Positions 1-10,163 of a stretch of 64,000 nt of DNA are shown in pieces. The notes under the pieces were generated by a model. The model was not told where the DNA came from and made no database searches. It saw only the letters and a list, made by a program, of their open reading frames with translations. Source of the DNA: an uncultured Jannaschia sp. Its GTDB lineage: Bacteria > Pseudomonadota > Alphaproteobacteria > Rhodobacterales > Rhodobacteraceae. Location of the stretch: contig NZ_CANNEZ010000001.1 in NCBI RefSeq assembly GCF_947503795.1, positions 1,975,001 through 2,039,000 of the forward strand, read 5' to 3'. The position numbers were made by a program, and so were the translations under genes. Position 1 is the stretch's first letter. Every line of letters starts with the position of its first letter.

Positions 1-811
1 CCCGCGCCGCCGTCTCGATCAGGCGCAGCGCGGTCGTGCCCACCGGGATCAAACGGCCGCCATTCGCCTTCGTCTGCGCCATCGCGGCGGCCGCCTCGGG
101 GGTGACTTCGCCCCACTCGGCATGCATCCGGTGGGTCGTGACGTCCTCGACCGTGACCGGCAGGAAGGTGCCCGCGCCGACATGGAGCGTGACTTCCGTG
201 AAGGCGACGCCCCGCGCGCGCAGCGCCTCGAGCAGTGGGCGGTCGAAATGGAGGCTCGCCGTGGGTGCTGCAACCGCACCCGCATGTCGCGCCCAGACCG
301 TCTGGTAGTCGTCGCGGTCCGCCGCGTCGGGCGCACGCTTCGCCGCGATATATGGCGGTAGCGGCATGGTCCCCGCGCGCGCGATGGCCGCGTCCAGCGC
401 GTCGCCCGTCGCGTCGAACCGCACGACGACCCGTTCGCCCAAACCTTCCACCACGCCGGTCAGTCCGTCGAATTCCAGCCGGTCGCCCACGCGCATCTTG
501 CGCTGCGGCTTGCCCAGCGCCGCCCACGCGCCGTCGGGGCGCGCTTCGGTCAGCGTCAGCTCGACCCGCGCACGGCCCGAGCCGTCCCGCGTCTCGCGCA
601 CCCGTTCGCCCACCAGCCGCGCCGGGATCACCTTGGTGTCGTTCAGAACCAGCCGGTCGCCCGGGCGCAGCAGGTCCACGAGGTCGGTCACCACGCGGTC
701 CGCGATGCCGCCCGCGTCCATGACCATCAGACGGGCCGACGACCGGGGGCGCGCGGGCCGCGTCGCGATCAGCCGCTCGGGCAGGTCGAAGTCGAAATCG
801 CTCAGGTTCAT
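1..811 (-). CDS. queA: QueA, tRNA ribosyltransferase-isomerase (C-terminus cut off)
   Basis: S-adenosylmethionine:tRNA ribosyltransferase-isomerase transfers and isomerises the ribosyl part of SAM onto 7-aminomethyl-7-deazaguanine in tRNA, giving epoxyqueuosine at the wobble position. About 270 residues are present, beginning [16 protein letters not shown], then [21 protein letters not shown], and [10 protein letters not shown], all typical family blocks. The window edge removes the rest (family about 350 residues). The ATG lies only 12 nt after the stop of the AsmA-like gene on the same strand, so the two are probably co-transcribed. Identity is secure; only the missing C-terminus limits the call. 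Confidence 0.95.
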   Translation of the reverse strand, partial: MNLSDFDFDLPERLIATRPARPRSSARLMVMDAGGIADRVVTDLVDLLRPGDRLVLNDTKVIPARLVGERVRETRDGSGRARVELTLTEARPDGAWAALGKPQRKMRVGDRLEFDGLTGVVEGLGERVVVRFDATGDALDAAIARAGTMPLPPYIAAKRAPDAADRDDYQTVWARHAGAVAAPTASLHFDRPLLEALRARGVAFTEVTLHVGAGTFLPVTVEDVTTHRMHAEWGEVTPEAAAAMAQTKANGGRLIPVGTTALRLIETAAR

Positions 812-823
812 GCCGCGCCCCTA

Positions 824-3800
824 TCAGGAGGGCGGCGGCCGACGGAAGATCTCGCGGAAGATGCCGGGCGTCAGGATCGACAGGGGATCGACCGAGACCT
901 GCGGGTTCGCCGCCGCCCCGCGCAGCTGATAGGTGAACCCGAACAGCCCCTCGTCGCGCCGCGAGAAGAGCGCCCCGAACAGCCCGTTGACGAGGTAGAT
1001 CGGCGAAATCACACCCTGCAGGTCCATCCGCTTGGTGCCCAGATCGAAGGTGCCGTCGGCCGTAATCGACATGGACGGCCCGACCGCGCTGGCGCGCTGA
1101 ATGACGATATCGCCAGGGCGGAGCGCGAAATCGCTTTCGACGGTCAGGAAGACGAGGCCCTCGCCGCCGAGCTGTTCGAGGATGCCGACCACCGACAGCG
1201 TCTGCAGAAGCGAGGCCAGCGCCGGCGCGTTGCGCACCCGGATGTCGCTGCCGCGCAGGGTGCCGCCATAGACGCCCTCGCGCGCCGTCGGGCGCAGCGT
1301 CAGCGTCAGCACGCCGCCGCGCGCATCCTGGAACAGCCCCGCCGACCGCAGGACGCCGCCGCCGTCACCGGTGCGGATCTGGACGGCGGCGCCCCCGGCC
1401 TGCGGCGCCAGCACGCCTTCGATCGGGCTGCCGCCGTTGACCCGCGCGGTGAACTGGCCCGTGGCCCCCCGCAGCTCGGCGCGCAGATCGGTCAGGGCGA
1501 TCCCCTCGGTCACGGTCAGCCGGTCGAGCGCGATGGCCAGCGGCGCCGGGTTCCCGCCCCCGCCGCCGCTATCCTGGGCGAGCAGCGCGCGACGGAGATC
1601 CGCCTGTCCGCCCCTAATCGCGATGGCGGGCGCGGCCCCCTGCCCCCGCCCGGTCAGCGTCAGCGGCCCGGTGAAGAACGCCGTCTCGACCCGGTCGAAC
1701 CGCGCCACCCCGAGGCCGCCGCCGTCCCGTAGCGTGACCGTGCCGTCTGCCGAAAGACCCGGCGCGTCGAGCGCCAGCCGCGTCACCTCGGGCGTGGCGC
1801 CCAACACCACGTCGAGTGCCAGCGATGCCGCCCGGTCGCGCCCTTTCGACCAGCCGATCGCGGGCAGCGCCAGCGCGGCACCGCGCAGATCGGACGTCAG
1901 CGACAGCCGGGGCGGCGCGCCCGCGGGCAGCGTGATCGCGACCTCGGCGGGGGTCTCTCCCGACAGGGTGACGGCCCCAAGCGCTATCCCCAGCCGGTCC
2001 AAGCCCTCGGGCGTGAGGCGGACCGTGCCACTGACCCGCCCCGGCTCGGGCAAGGGGCGTGGCGGCGGGGGCGTCGCGTCGGGGTCGATCGGCACCTCGG
2101 ATGGCGGCGGAAGAACCTGGCGCCATCGTCCCGAGAACGGGATGCCCTCGAAGGCCGCGTCGCCCGCGATCTCGACCAGCCCCGGCAGGGCCCGCAACTC
2201 CAGCCGGTCGGCCGCGATGCGGCGCCCCGGCACGATCTCCTCGGAGACGACGTCGCGCAGGGTCGCGGCCACGTCGTAGGTGATATCGGCGGGCGCATTG
2301 CCCTTCCGCAGCGGCAGCGTGACCGCGACCCGCGCCTCGGCCCGACCGGAGGCGAGCGTCCGATCCTTGCGAAGCCGTTCCAGCAGGCGGAACGGCCGGT
2401 TGTCCATCAGCGCGAGCAGGTCGCCGACCTCGCCCCGCGCCAGGAGGTCGAGCTCGCCCCTCGCGGGCCGCTCGGTGGCGTCGAGGATCACGAAGCGCGA
2501 CCCGGCGAGGTCGATGCGCCCGGCCTCCGCCGCGTCGCCGCCGGGTCCGATCCCCGGCACCGTGCCCCCGTCGAGCCGGATCGAGAAGCGACGATCGTCG
2601 AGCTGCGCCGCCCCCGCCGCACCCTCGGCCAGCGGCATGTGGCGCATGTAGCGGAAGCGTCCCCCCGAAAAGGCGAAGGACCCGAGCACCTCGGGCACCG
2701 CGCCCGGTCGCAGCCGGATCGCGGCATTGGCTTCGGTCGCAACACCCCCGCGCAGGTTCGACGCGTACCAGTTGCGCGCCTGCGGTGCGACGTCCGGGGG
2801 CCAGAGCGCGGTCAGGTCGTCCACCGCCATTTCGGGCACGGTCAGCCGGAGCGAACCGTCGAGCCCGCCCGCCACGAAGCCGATCCGTCCCGTCGCGCGC
2901 GCCGTGCCCGACGGCCCCGTCACCATCGCCTGCCCGATGCGCAGCGCCAGGGGCGCCTGCGTCACCCGCGCCTCGACCAACCCGCTGTCGAAGGCGACCG
3001 AGCGGTCGAACATGCCATCGGGATCGAAGAGCGTCCGCCCGAGACGGAGTTGTATTTGCGCGGGGCCGGTTATGCCGTCCTCGAGCAGGATCTGCCCGCC
3101 CGCCTCGACCGACAGGGCGTCGGAGCTGGCGGCGATATCCTCGAGCGCGATGCGGTCCGATCCCGGCACCCAGGCGAACCCAAGCGTCGCACGGTCGAGC
3201 GTGTAGCCCGGCCGGTCGACCATCCGCCCGTCCCGAAGCGCGACCGTCCCGCGCAGCGGACCAGGCACGCCGTCCTCGGCCAGCGTCACGCCCGCGCTGG
3301 CCGAAAGGTCGCCCATCGCCAGCGACAGGGCGGGCACGCGCGGCAGCGCCTCGGCCAGTGCCGCCACCGGCAGATCGGTCAGCGCAAGCCGGGCCAGCGC
3401 GCCCTCGCCCGCCGCCAGCCGCTGCATCGTCGCGGCCAGCCGTGCGGTCCGCCCGCCCGGCAACGGGATGTCCGTCCCGAGGTCGAGCGTCACGGCATCG
3501 TCCCCGCGGGTCAGCGTTACCGTGCCGTTCTCGATCCGCTGCGACAGACCCGTGACCGCATCCGAGAGCCGCAGGCGCACCCCGTCGATCCGCACGACGT
3601 CGAGATCGACGAGAACCGGCACCGCGAGCGCGGCGTCGAGCGCGGCGAGCCCCTCGGCCCAGTTCGATGGAAGGGCGCCGCCGCCCCCGCCGAACGCGAG
3701 GTTGAAGCGGCCATCCGCGTCACGTGCGATGTCGAGCGAAAGGTCCTCCACCGTCACCTGTCGTGGCCTGAGCCGTCCCCGCATCAGGGCCGCCCCGTCC

Positions 3801-4108
3801 AGCGCGACCTGCGCGTCCGGCAGCGCCAGAAGGTCGGCGCCGTCATCCGAAAGACCCGCGTCGCGCAGCCGCAGCCGCAGCGCCTGCGCGTCCAGATCGT
3901 AGCCCAGCGCCACCGATCCCAGCCGCACGCTCCGCCCGCCCAGATCCCGCGACAGCCGCGCCTCCAGCCGCGACACCGCCCAGTCCGGCAGGGCCACCGG
4001 CCCCTCGGTCAGGCGCCACGCGCTGCCCGCCAGAAGGGCCGCGACCACCAGCAGCACGACGCCCAGCGCCCGGAGCGGGCGGCGGCGGCGGGCGGGGGTG
4101 TCGGACAT
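824..4108 (-). CDS. AsmA/YhdP-like large envelope protein (DUF3971 type)
   Basis: Predicted 1094-residue inner-membrane-anchored periplasmic protein of the AsmA/TamB/YhdP group, which is thought to help move phospholipid between membranes. An Arg-rich cytoplasmic start is followed by one membrane helix near residues 12-30, then a very long beta-rich, Gly/Leu/Arg-rich body with repeated short strands, and a conserved C-terminal part that ends near the FTYQLRGAAANPQVSVDPLS block. The ATG at 4108 (MSDTPARRRRP) is preferred to the upstream ATG at 4165 because a GGAG sits 9 nt ahead and the helix then lies at the N-terminus. It is divergent from bcp and upstream of queA. The family call is solid; the substrate is unknown. 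Confidence 0.85.
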   Translation of the reverse strand: MSDTPARRRRPLRALGVVLLVVAALLAGSAWRLTEGPVALPDWAVSRLEARLSRDLGGRSVRLGSVALGYDLDAQALRLRLRDAGLSDDGADLLALPDAQVALDGAALMRGRLRPRQVTVEDLSLDIARDADGRFNLAFGGGGGALPSNWAEGLAALDAALAVPVLVDLDVVRIDGVRLRLSDAVTGLSQRIENGTVTLTRGDDAVTLDLGTDIPLPGGRTARLAATMQRLAAGEGALARLALTDLPVAALAEALPRVPALSLAMGDLSASAGVTLAEDGVPGPLRGTVALRDGRMVDRPGYTLDRATLGFAWVPGSDRIALEDIAASSDALSVEAGGQILLEDGITGPAQIQLRLGRTLFDPDGMFDRSVAFDSGLVEARVTQAPLALRIGQAMVTGPSGTARATGRIGFVAGGLDGSLRLTVPEMAVDDLTALWPPDVAPQARNWYASNLRGGVATEANAAIRLRPGAVPEVLGSFAFSGGRFRYMRHMPLAEGAAGAAQLDDRRFSIRLDGGTVPGIGPGGDAAEAGRIDLAGSRFVILDATERPARGELDLLARGEVGDLLALMDNRPFRLLERLRKDRTLASGRAEARVAVTLPLRKGNAPADITYDVAATLRDVVSEEIVPGRRIAADRLELRALPGLVEIAGDAAFEGIPFSGRWRQVLPPPSEVPIDPDATPPPPRPLPEPGRVSGTVRLTPEGLDRLGIALGAVTLSGETPAEVAITLPAGAPPRLSLTSDLRGAALALPAIGWSKGRDRAASLALDVVLGATPEVTRLALDAPGLSADGTVTLRDGGGLGVARFDRVETAFFTGPLTLTGRGQGAAPAIAIRGGQADLRRALLAQDSGGGGGNPAPLAIALDRLTVTEGIALTDLRAELRGATGQFTARVNGGSPIEGVLAPQAGGAAVQIRTGDGGGVLRSAGLFQDARGGVLTLTLRPTAREGVYGGTLRGSDIRVRNAPALASLLQTLSVVGILEQLGGEGLVFLTVESDFALRPGDIVIQRASAVGPSMSITADGTFDLGTKRMDLQGVISPIYLVNGLFGALFSRRDEGLFGFTYQLRGAAANPQVSVDPLSILTPGIFREIFRRPPPS

Positions 4109-4200
4109 GGGCGCAGGCTCCGCATCGGGGACCCCGACCTTGACCCGACCCCGTCCGGGTTCCAAGTCCCGACGCAGCGCACCCCCAATGGAGAGACCCC

Positions 4201-4662
<462 letters not shown>

Positions 4663-4690
4663 TGGCCGCGGCCGGACGGGGCCGCGCCAC

Positions 4691-5500
4691 GTGATCCCGC
4701 TCGCGCAGATGGCGGTCGAGGTGCTGGGCACCGCCGACCCCCGCGCCAAGACCGATCTCTCGCGCGCCCATGCGGCGACCTGGATGGACGCCCGCGCCGA
4801 CGGGGCCCTGCCCGAGATCGGCATTGCCGCGCCGCCCGACCGGCCCGCGCGCCCCGACCGGCCCGAACTTCTGCACCCGCGCGACGTGCCGCGCCGCAAG
4901 CCCGGCACGCCCGAGGGACGGATCGCACTCCTGCATGCCGTCGCGCATATCGAGCTGAACGCGGTCGACCTCCACTGGGACGTCATCGCGCGGTTCTCCA
5001 ACGTCCCCCTGCCGCCGGGCTTCTTCGACGACTGGGTGCGCGCGGCGGATGACGAGTCGAAGCATTGGGGCCTGATGTCCGACTGCCTTCGGGCCGCGGG
5101 GTCGCATTACGGCGCCCTGCCCGCCCATGCCGGCATGTGGCGTGCCGCCGAGGAGACGGCGGGCGACCTGATGGCCCGGCTCGCGGTCGTGCCGATGGTG
5201 CTGGAAGCGCGGGGGCTCGACGTCACGCCGGGCATGATCGACGTCTTCCGACGGGCGGGCGAGGACGGCGCCGTGGCCGCGCTCGAGACGATCTACGCCG
5301 AGGAGGTGGCCCATGTCGCCTACGGCTCCAAATGGTTCAACTTCCTCTGCGGGCGGGACAACCTCGATCCGCGCCCGACCTTCCACGACCTCGTGCGGAC
5401 GCATTTCCACGGGCTCCTGAAGCCGCCCTTCAACGAGGAGAAGCGCGCCGATGCGGGGCTGCCGCCCGACTTCTACTGGCCCCTGACCGAAGAGGCGTGA
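4691..5500 (+). CDS. Ferritin-like domain protein, DUF455 family
   Basis: A 269-residue protein of the DUF455 ferritin-like group (diiron four-helix bundle by family; biochemical role not established). Candidate metal ligands are visible as HAVAHIELNAVDL, DDESKHWGL and EEVAHVAYGSKW, the spaced Glu and His pairs expected of such bundles. The GTG at 4691 (VIPLAQMAVEVL) is chosen because homologues begin with a similar 'Leu-Ala-x-x-Ala-Val-x-Val-Leu' helix; an upstream ATG at 4628 would overlap bcp. It follows bcp closely, fitting a role in metal or peroxide handling, but that is inference. Confidence 0.85.
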   Translation: MIPLAQMAVEVLGTADPRAKTDLSRAHAATWMDARADGALPEIGIAAPPDRPARPDRPELLHPRDVPRRKPGTPEGRIALLHAVAHIELNAVDLHWDVIARFSNVPLPPGFFDDWVRAADDESKHWGLMSDCLRAAGSHYGALPAHAGMWRAAEETAGDLMARLAVVPMVLEARGLDVTPGMIDVFRRAGEDGAVAALETIYAEEVAHVAYGSKWFNFLCGRDNLDPRPTFHDLVRTHFHGLLKPPFNEEKRADAGLPPDFYWPLTEEA

Positions 5501-5684
5501 CCCGCAACCGGCGGGATTTTGCTCACAGGGGGGGCCACAGGCCGGGCGCGAAGGCCCTCCGGTTGCGAGAAGGGTCACATCTGACTAGAACGCGACGACT
5601 TGTGCCGCTTGGATCGGCGCCTGGGGAACGGAACGCGCGAACGCCCATCAGAGGTGGCGCACCACAGACGAGGGGAGACGGGGT

Positions 5685-7013
5685 TTGAAGCAACGCCTGT
5701 CCGATAGACTGAACGCGCGCCTTGAGCGCTACCTTCCCGAGCAACGCCTCTTTCTCAAATCCGATGATGGAACCCGGTTCATCCGGATGCGTCCGCTGAC
5801 GCAGGCCACGATCCTGTCCGGCGGCGCGCTGGTGCTGGGCTGGATGGTCGTAGTGACCTCGTTCTTCCTGATTGGCGCGATCACCTCCGGCTCCAGCCGC
5901 GATCAGATCGCCCGTGCCCAGCTCGCCTACGAGACGCGCCTCCAGGCCCTGTCGGACGAGCGCGACGCTCGCGCCCGCGAGGCCGAACAGGCGCTTGGGC
6001 GCTTCTACATCGCCCTCGACGAGGTCTCGAAGATGCAGGGCACGCTGCTCGCCTCCGAGCAGCGGGTCCGCGAACTGGAAACCGGCATCGAGGTCATCCA
6101 GCGCACCCTCCGCCGCACGGTTGCCGAGCGCGACACCGCCCGCGACGAGGCCGAGACGATCCTCGCCCGGATCGAGGACGCCCCCGAGGCCGCCGCCACG
6201 GCCGAGCGCCGCGCCGCCGATGCCTCGGCGACTGCCGCCGCACTGGCCGAAGTGCTCGACGCCACCGCGCTCCAGCGGGACGAGGCCGTTGTCGTGGCCG
6301 AGGGCGCCGATGCCGAGATCGACCGGATGGAGGCGATGGCCGCCCTCATGGCCGATCGCAACGACCGCATCTTCGGCCGGCTGGAAGAGGCCGTGCAGGT
6401 CTCGCTCAGCCCGCTGGAAAAGGTCTTTGCCCGCTCCGGCATCTCGACCGACGCGATTCTCGACCAGGTTCGCCGCGGCTATTCCGGCCAGGGTGGCCCG
6501 CTCGAGCCGCTGGTCCTTTCGACCCGCGGCAACCCGAGCGAGCTCGACCTCGACACCCAGCGCGCCAACCGCCTGTTGAACCGCCTCGAAGAGGTGGAGC
6601 TCTACCGCATCGCCGCCGAGAGCCTGCCGCTTGCCCATCCCGTGCCGGGCCCGCATCGCCGCACGTCGGGCTTCGGCCCGCGCTGGGGCCGGATGCATTC
6701 GGGCATGGATTTCGCCGGGCCGCGCGGCTCGACGATCCTCGCCACCGCCGAGGGCACCGTCACCCATGCCGGCTGGCAGTCGGGCTATGGCAAGCTGGTG
6801 AAGATCCAGCACCCGCTGGGCTTCGAGACGCGCTATGCGCATCTTAACTCCATCAACGTGCGGCAGGGCCAAAGGGTCTCGCGCGGGCAGAATATCGGTG
6901 GTATGGGGACCACCGGACGTTCGACCGGGGTGCATCTTCACTACGAAATTCGCCGCGGCGGGCAAGCCCTGAACCCAGTCACTTTCATAAACGCAGGTCA
7001 GGATGTTTTCTAA
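5685..7013 (+). CDS. M23 metallopeptidase with N-terminal DUF5930 region
   Basis: A 442-residue membrane-anchored murein endopeptidase candidate. A short cytoplasmic N-terminus is followed by one membrane helix (about residues 42-64), a long Ala/Glu/Arg-rich coiled coil (about 80-260), and a C-terminal LytM/M23 domain with zinc ligands His338 and Asp342 (HSGMD), a further His386 (RYAHL) and His417/His419 (GVHLHYEI), so it should be an active enzyme. It starts at TTG behind AGGGGAGACGGGG. Its last 11 nt overlap the start of the bactofilin gene, a pairing known from cell-shape modules where the polymer positions the peptidase. Confidence 0.92.
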   Translation: MKQRLSDRLNARLERYLPEQRLFLKSDDGTRFIRMRPLTQATILSGGALVLGWMVVVTSFFLIGAITSGSSRDQIARAQLAYETRLQALSDERDARAREAEQALGRFYIALDEVSKMQGTLLASEQRVRELETGIEVIQRTLRRTVAERDTARDEAETILARIEDAPEAAATAERRAADASATAAALAEVLDATALQRDEAVVVAEGADAEIDRMEAMAALMADRNDRIFGRLEEAVQVSLSPLEKVFARSGISTDAILDQVRRGYSGQGGPLEPLVLSTRGNPSELDLDTQRANRLLNRLEEVELYRIAAESLPLAHPVPGPHRRTSGFGPRWGRMHSGMDFAGPRGSTILATAEGTVTHAGWQSGYGKLVKIQHPLGFETRYAHLNSINVRQGQRVSRGQNIGGMGTTGRSTGVHLHYEIRRGGQALNPVTFINAGQDVF

Positions 7014-7551
7014 ATCCAAGCTGAACCAGCCCGGCGGCGACGCCGACAAGCCCAACACGCCCAGCTCGGGCTCGCCCGCGCCGTCGTCCCCGCCGTCCAA
7101 GCCCGCCGGGCTTGAACTCGGCGCAGGCGCGCAGGCGATGAAGCCCAAGGTCGCGCCGTCGACCCTGTCGGGTGACCTGCTCATCAAGGGCGACCTGAAG
7201 ACCTCCGGCGATATCCAGATCGAGGGTGAGGTCGAGGGCAACATCCAGGCCCACCTGCTGACCGTTGGCGAAGGGGCCGTGGTCCGCGGTGAGGTGATCG
7301 CCGACGATATCGTCGTCAACGGGCGCGTCATCGGGCGTGTGCGGGGCCTCAAGGTCCGGCTCACTTCCACCGCGCGGGTCGAGGGCGACATCATCCACAA
7401 GACCATCGCCATCGAATCCGGCGCGCATTTCGAAGGCGCCGTCCAGCGGCAGGACGACCCGCTCGGCCAGTCCGGGTCCTCCAAGCCGTCGGCGGCTGCA
7501 AAGCCCGCGGCCACCGGTGGATCGTCCAAGCCCGAGGGCGCCGGCTCCTGA
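7003..7551 (+). CDS. Bactofilin (polymer-forming cytoskeletal protein)
   Basis: A 182-residue bactofilin. The central part (about residues 45-140) is the right-handed beta-helix with repeated Gly-x-hydrophobic-x-Gly turns (GDLLIKGDLKTSGDIQIEGE and on), flanked by flexible Ser/Pro/Lys-rich tails. Bactofilins form non-polar filaments at the membrane and localise wall enzymes; the overlap with the M23 peptidase gene is direct evidence for translational coupling and points to a joint role in shape or localised wall growth. It could alternatively organise the downstream glycosyltransferase. Confidence 0.95.
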   Translation: MFSKSKLNQPGGDADKPNTPSSGSPAPSSPPSKPAGLELGAGAQAMKPKVAPSTLSGDLLIKGDLKTSGDIQIEGEVEGNIQAHLLTVGEGAVVRGEVIADDIVVNGRVIGRVRGLKVRLTSTARVEGDIIHKTIAIESGAHFEGAVQRQDDPLGQSGSSKPSAAAKPAATGGSSKPEGAGS

Positions 7552-7564
7552 GTTCCGCCCACCC

Positions 7565-8944
7565 GTGACGAACGACACGACGACCCCGCCCCGACCCCGG
7601 AGCGGGGTTTCGCGTCTTCCGGGCCTCGAAGGCCGCATCCCGCGCCCGCGCCGCACCGCCGTGGTCCTTTCGACGATGGGCTCGTTGGGCGACCTCTATC
7701 CCGTCCTCTCGATCGCGCGTCATCTCGACCAATCAGGCATCGAAGTGCGCCTCGCGCTGAGCCCCGACGATTGCGACATGGCGCGTCGCTGGGGGCTGCT
7801 CGCGACACCCGTGGGCCCCTCCGAGGCCGAGATCTGCGAGCGGCTGGGGGTCACCCGCGACCAGATCGCGCGCGAGGTGCTGCGCGACCCCGGCCCCCTG
7901 ATCCGCGACGTGCTGATCCCGATGCTGCCCGCCCTGACCGAGGAGCTGGCTCCGCTGACCTACGGCGCCGCGGTAGTCGCCGCCACCGCCTTCGCGCTCC
8001 ACGCGCCCTTGGCGGCCGAGCGGGCGGGCCTGCCGTATGTGCCGCTGATCCTGCAACCGATGATGCTCTTCTCTGCGCTGGACCCGCCTCGAAGCCGCCG
8101 CTTCGGCGCGACGGTCCCATCCCCGGCGAACCCGCTGACACGCGCATGGAACCGCGCATGGATCGGCGCGGCACGCGCGGTGCTGCGCGCCCGCCATGCC
8201 GCCGACCTGACCCGCGTGCGCGCCGGCTTCGGCCTGCCGCCGCAGCCCGGCACGCCTCTTCTGGATCACGGGGCGACGGTGCCCCTGCGCCTCGGGCTCT
8301 GGTCGGACCGCTTCGCGCCCGCCCCCGCCGACCGGCCCGACGATTTCGAGGTGGTGGGCTTTCCCGCCGCCCCCGACGGCGACCTGCCCCAGCCCGTGAT
8401 CGACTGGCTCGACGCGGGCCCCGCACCGCTTGTGGTGACGCTGGGCAGCGTGGCGCAGCGCCTGGGCGGCGAACGCTTCTGGGCCGAGGCCGTCGCACTG
8501 GCGCGACGCATGGGGCTTCGCGCCGTGCTTTTGCGGGGCGAGGCCGAGGTGCCCGAGGGCCCCGACATCCTGTCGCTGCACTACGCGCCCCATGCGCCGC
8601 TGTTCCCGCGCGCGGCGGCGGTCCTGCACCACGGTGGGATCGGCAGTACGGCCGAGGCGCTTCGCGCCGGTCGCCCGCAGCTCGTCGTGCCGGTGGGCGG
8701 GGATCAGCCCGACAATGCCGCGCGTCTCGAACGGATGGGCGTCGCCGTATCGATCGACGCCAAGCGCTTTCGCGCGGCCCGCGCCGCCGCACGATTGACG
8801 GACCTGCTGGGGCGGTTCGACTACGGCGCGGCGGCGACTCTGGGCGAGGCGATCGCGGGGCGCAACGGGGCCAGCATCGCCGCCTTGCACCTCGCGCGGC
8901 TGGCGCTCCAGTCGCGGCCGCGCCCGCTCGCCGTCGTGTCCTGA
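7565..8944 (+). CDS. Glycosyltransferase, UGT/GT28-like (GT-B fold)
   Basis: A 459-residue glycosyltransferase resembling the UDP-glucuronosyl/macrolide transferase group. The N-terminal acceptor domain opens with VVLSTMGSLGDLYPVLSIA, and the C-terminal donor domain carries the nucleotide-sugar motif HHGGIGSTAEAL followed by GRPQLVVPVGGDQPDNA. The GTG at 7565 is used since the upstream reading frame lies inside the bactofilin gene and the gap is then 13 nt, consistent with one operon. The acceptor is unknown; sterol, lipid or secondary-metabolite glucosides are all possible. It converges on prfB with only 3 nt between stops. Confidence 0.85.
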   Translation: MTNDTTTPPRPRSGVSRLPGLEGRIPRPRRTAVVLSTMGSLGDLYPVLSIARHLDQSGIEVRLALSPDDCDMARRWGLLATPVGPSEAEICERLGVTRDQIAREVLRDPGPLIRDVLIPMLPALTEELAPLTYGAAVVAATAFALHAPLAAERAGLPYVPLILQPMMLFSALDPPRSRRFGATVPSPANPLTRAWNRAWIGAARAVLRARHAADLTRVRAGFGLPPQPGTPLLDHGATVPLRLGLWSDRFAPAPADRPDDFEVVGFPAAPDGDLPQPVIDWLDAGPAPLVVTLGSVAQRLGGERFWAEAVALARRMGLRAVLLRGEAEVPEGPDILSLHYAPHAPLFPRAAAVLHHGGIGSTAEALRAGRPQLVVPVGGDQPDNAARLERMGVAVSIDAKRFRAARAAARLTDLLGRFDYGAAATLGEAIAGRNGASIAALHLARLALQSRPRPLAVVS

Positions 8945-8947
8945 CGC

Positions 8948-10066
8948 TCAGCCGGCGGCGTCGGCCCGACTCTTGCCGCTGGCATTCGAGGCCAGGACGC
9001 TCGCCATCACGCCGTCCAGCGACCCGTCCAGCACGCCCGACGTGTCCGACGTCTCGTAGCCCGTCCTGAGGTCCTTCACCATCTGGTAGGGCTGCAGCAC
9101 GTAGGACCGGATCTGGTTGCCCCAGCCCGCATCGCCCTTGGCCTCGTGGGCGGCGTTGATCTCGGCGTTCCGGCGATCAAGCTCCATCTGGTAGAGCCGG
9201 GACTTCAGTGCCTTCATCGCGATGTCGCGGTTCTGGTGCTGCGATTTTTCGGACGAAGTCACGACGATATTCGTCGGGATGTGGGTGATCCGCACCGCCG
9301 AGTCGGTGGTGTTGACGTGCTGCCCGCCCGCACCCGACGACCGGTAGGTGTCGATGCGGATGTCCGACGGGTTCACCTCGATGTCGATGTTGTCGTCGAC
9401 CACCGGATAGACCCAGACGGAGGCGAAGGACGTCTCGCGCGTGCCCTTGCCGAAGGGCGAGATGCGCACCAGCCGGTGGACCCCGCTCTCGGATTTCAGC
9501 CACCCGTAGGCGTTCTTGCCGCTGATCTTGTAGGCGACGGATTTGATGCCCGCCTCGGACCCGGCCTCCTGGCTTTGCAGCTCGACGTCGAAGCCGCGCT
9601 TGCCCGCCCAGCGGACATACATCCGCTGCAACATCTCGGCCCAGTCGCAGGCTTCCGTGCCGCCCGCGCCCGCGTTGATCTCGAGGAAGGTATCGTTGCC
9701 ATCCGCCTCGCCGTCGAGCAGCGCCTCGAGCTCCTTCTCGGCGGCGATGGCAACCAGCTTCGCGATGGCGGCCTCGGCCTCGGATACGATCTCGGCGTCA
9801 TCCTCCATCTCGCCCAGCTCGATCATCTCGACGTTGTCGGAGGTGTCGCGCTCCAGCGACTCGATGGCCTCGATCGCGTCGATCAGGCCCTGACGCTCGC
9901 GCATGAGGCTCTGGGCACGCGCGGGGTCGTCCCAGAGCGTCGGATCCTCGATCATCGCATTCGCCTCCTCGAGGCGATGCGGCGCCGTCTCCCAGTCCAG
10001 CCGCCGCTTCAGGAGCGCGACGGACTTGGCGATGGCGTCGACGTTGTTCTGGACTTCTGCGCGCAT
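8948..10066 (-). CDS. prfB: Peptide chain release factor 2
   Basis: RF2, which ends translation at UGA and UAA. 372 residues from the ATG at 10066 ([11 protein letters not shown]), comparable to the 365 of E. coli. The codon-reading tripeptide Ser-Pro-Phe ([12 protein letters not shown]) and the peptidyl-hydrolysis motif [15 protein letters not shown] are intact. The frame is open throughout, so the UGA frameshift site found near codon 26 in many bacterial prfB genes is absent. It lies 97 nt downstream of the PBP1A gene on the same strand. Confidence 0.97.
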   Translation of the reverse strand: MRAEVQNNVDAIAKSVALLKRRLDWETAPHRLEEANAMIEDPTLWDDPARAQSLMRERQGLIDAIEAIESLERDTSDNVEMIELGEMEDDAEIVSEAEAAIAKLVAIAAEKELEALLDGEADGNDTFLEINAGAGGTEACDWAEMLQRMYVRWAGKRGFDVELQSQEAGSEAGIKSVAYKISGKNAYGWLKSESGVHRLVRISPFGKGTRETSFASVWVYPVVDDNIDIEVNPSDIRIDTYRSSGAGGQHVNTTDSAVRITHIPTNIVVTSSEKSQHQNRDIAMKALKSRLYQMELDRRNAEINAAHEAKGDAGWGNQIRSYVLQPYQMVKDLRTGYETSDTSGVLDGSLDGVMASVLASNASGKSRADAAG

Positions 10067-10163
10067 GGGGCCTCCGGGGATGCGACGCCTCACCTAAAGC
10101 GCGCGCGCATCCGCGACAAGGCGGCGCGGGATCGCGCAGGCCGCATCGACGGCCCGCCGCGTG

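Noticed and set aside
5503..5567. Inverted repeat CGCAACCGG / CCGGTTGCG behind the DUF455 gene
   Set aside because: The arms are nearly 50 nt apart with much competing GC pairing; not convincing as a terminator.
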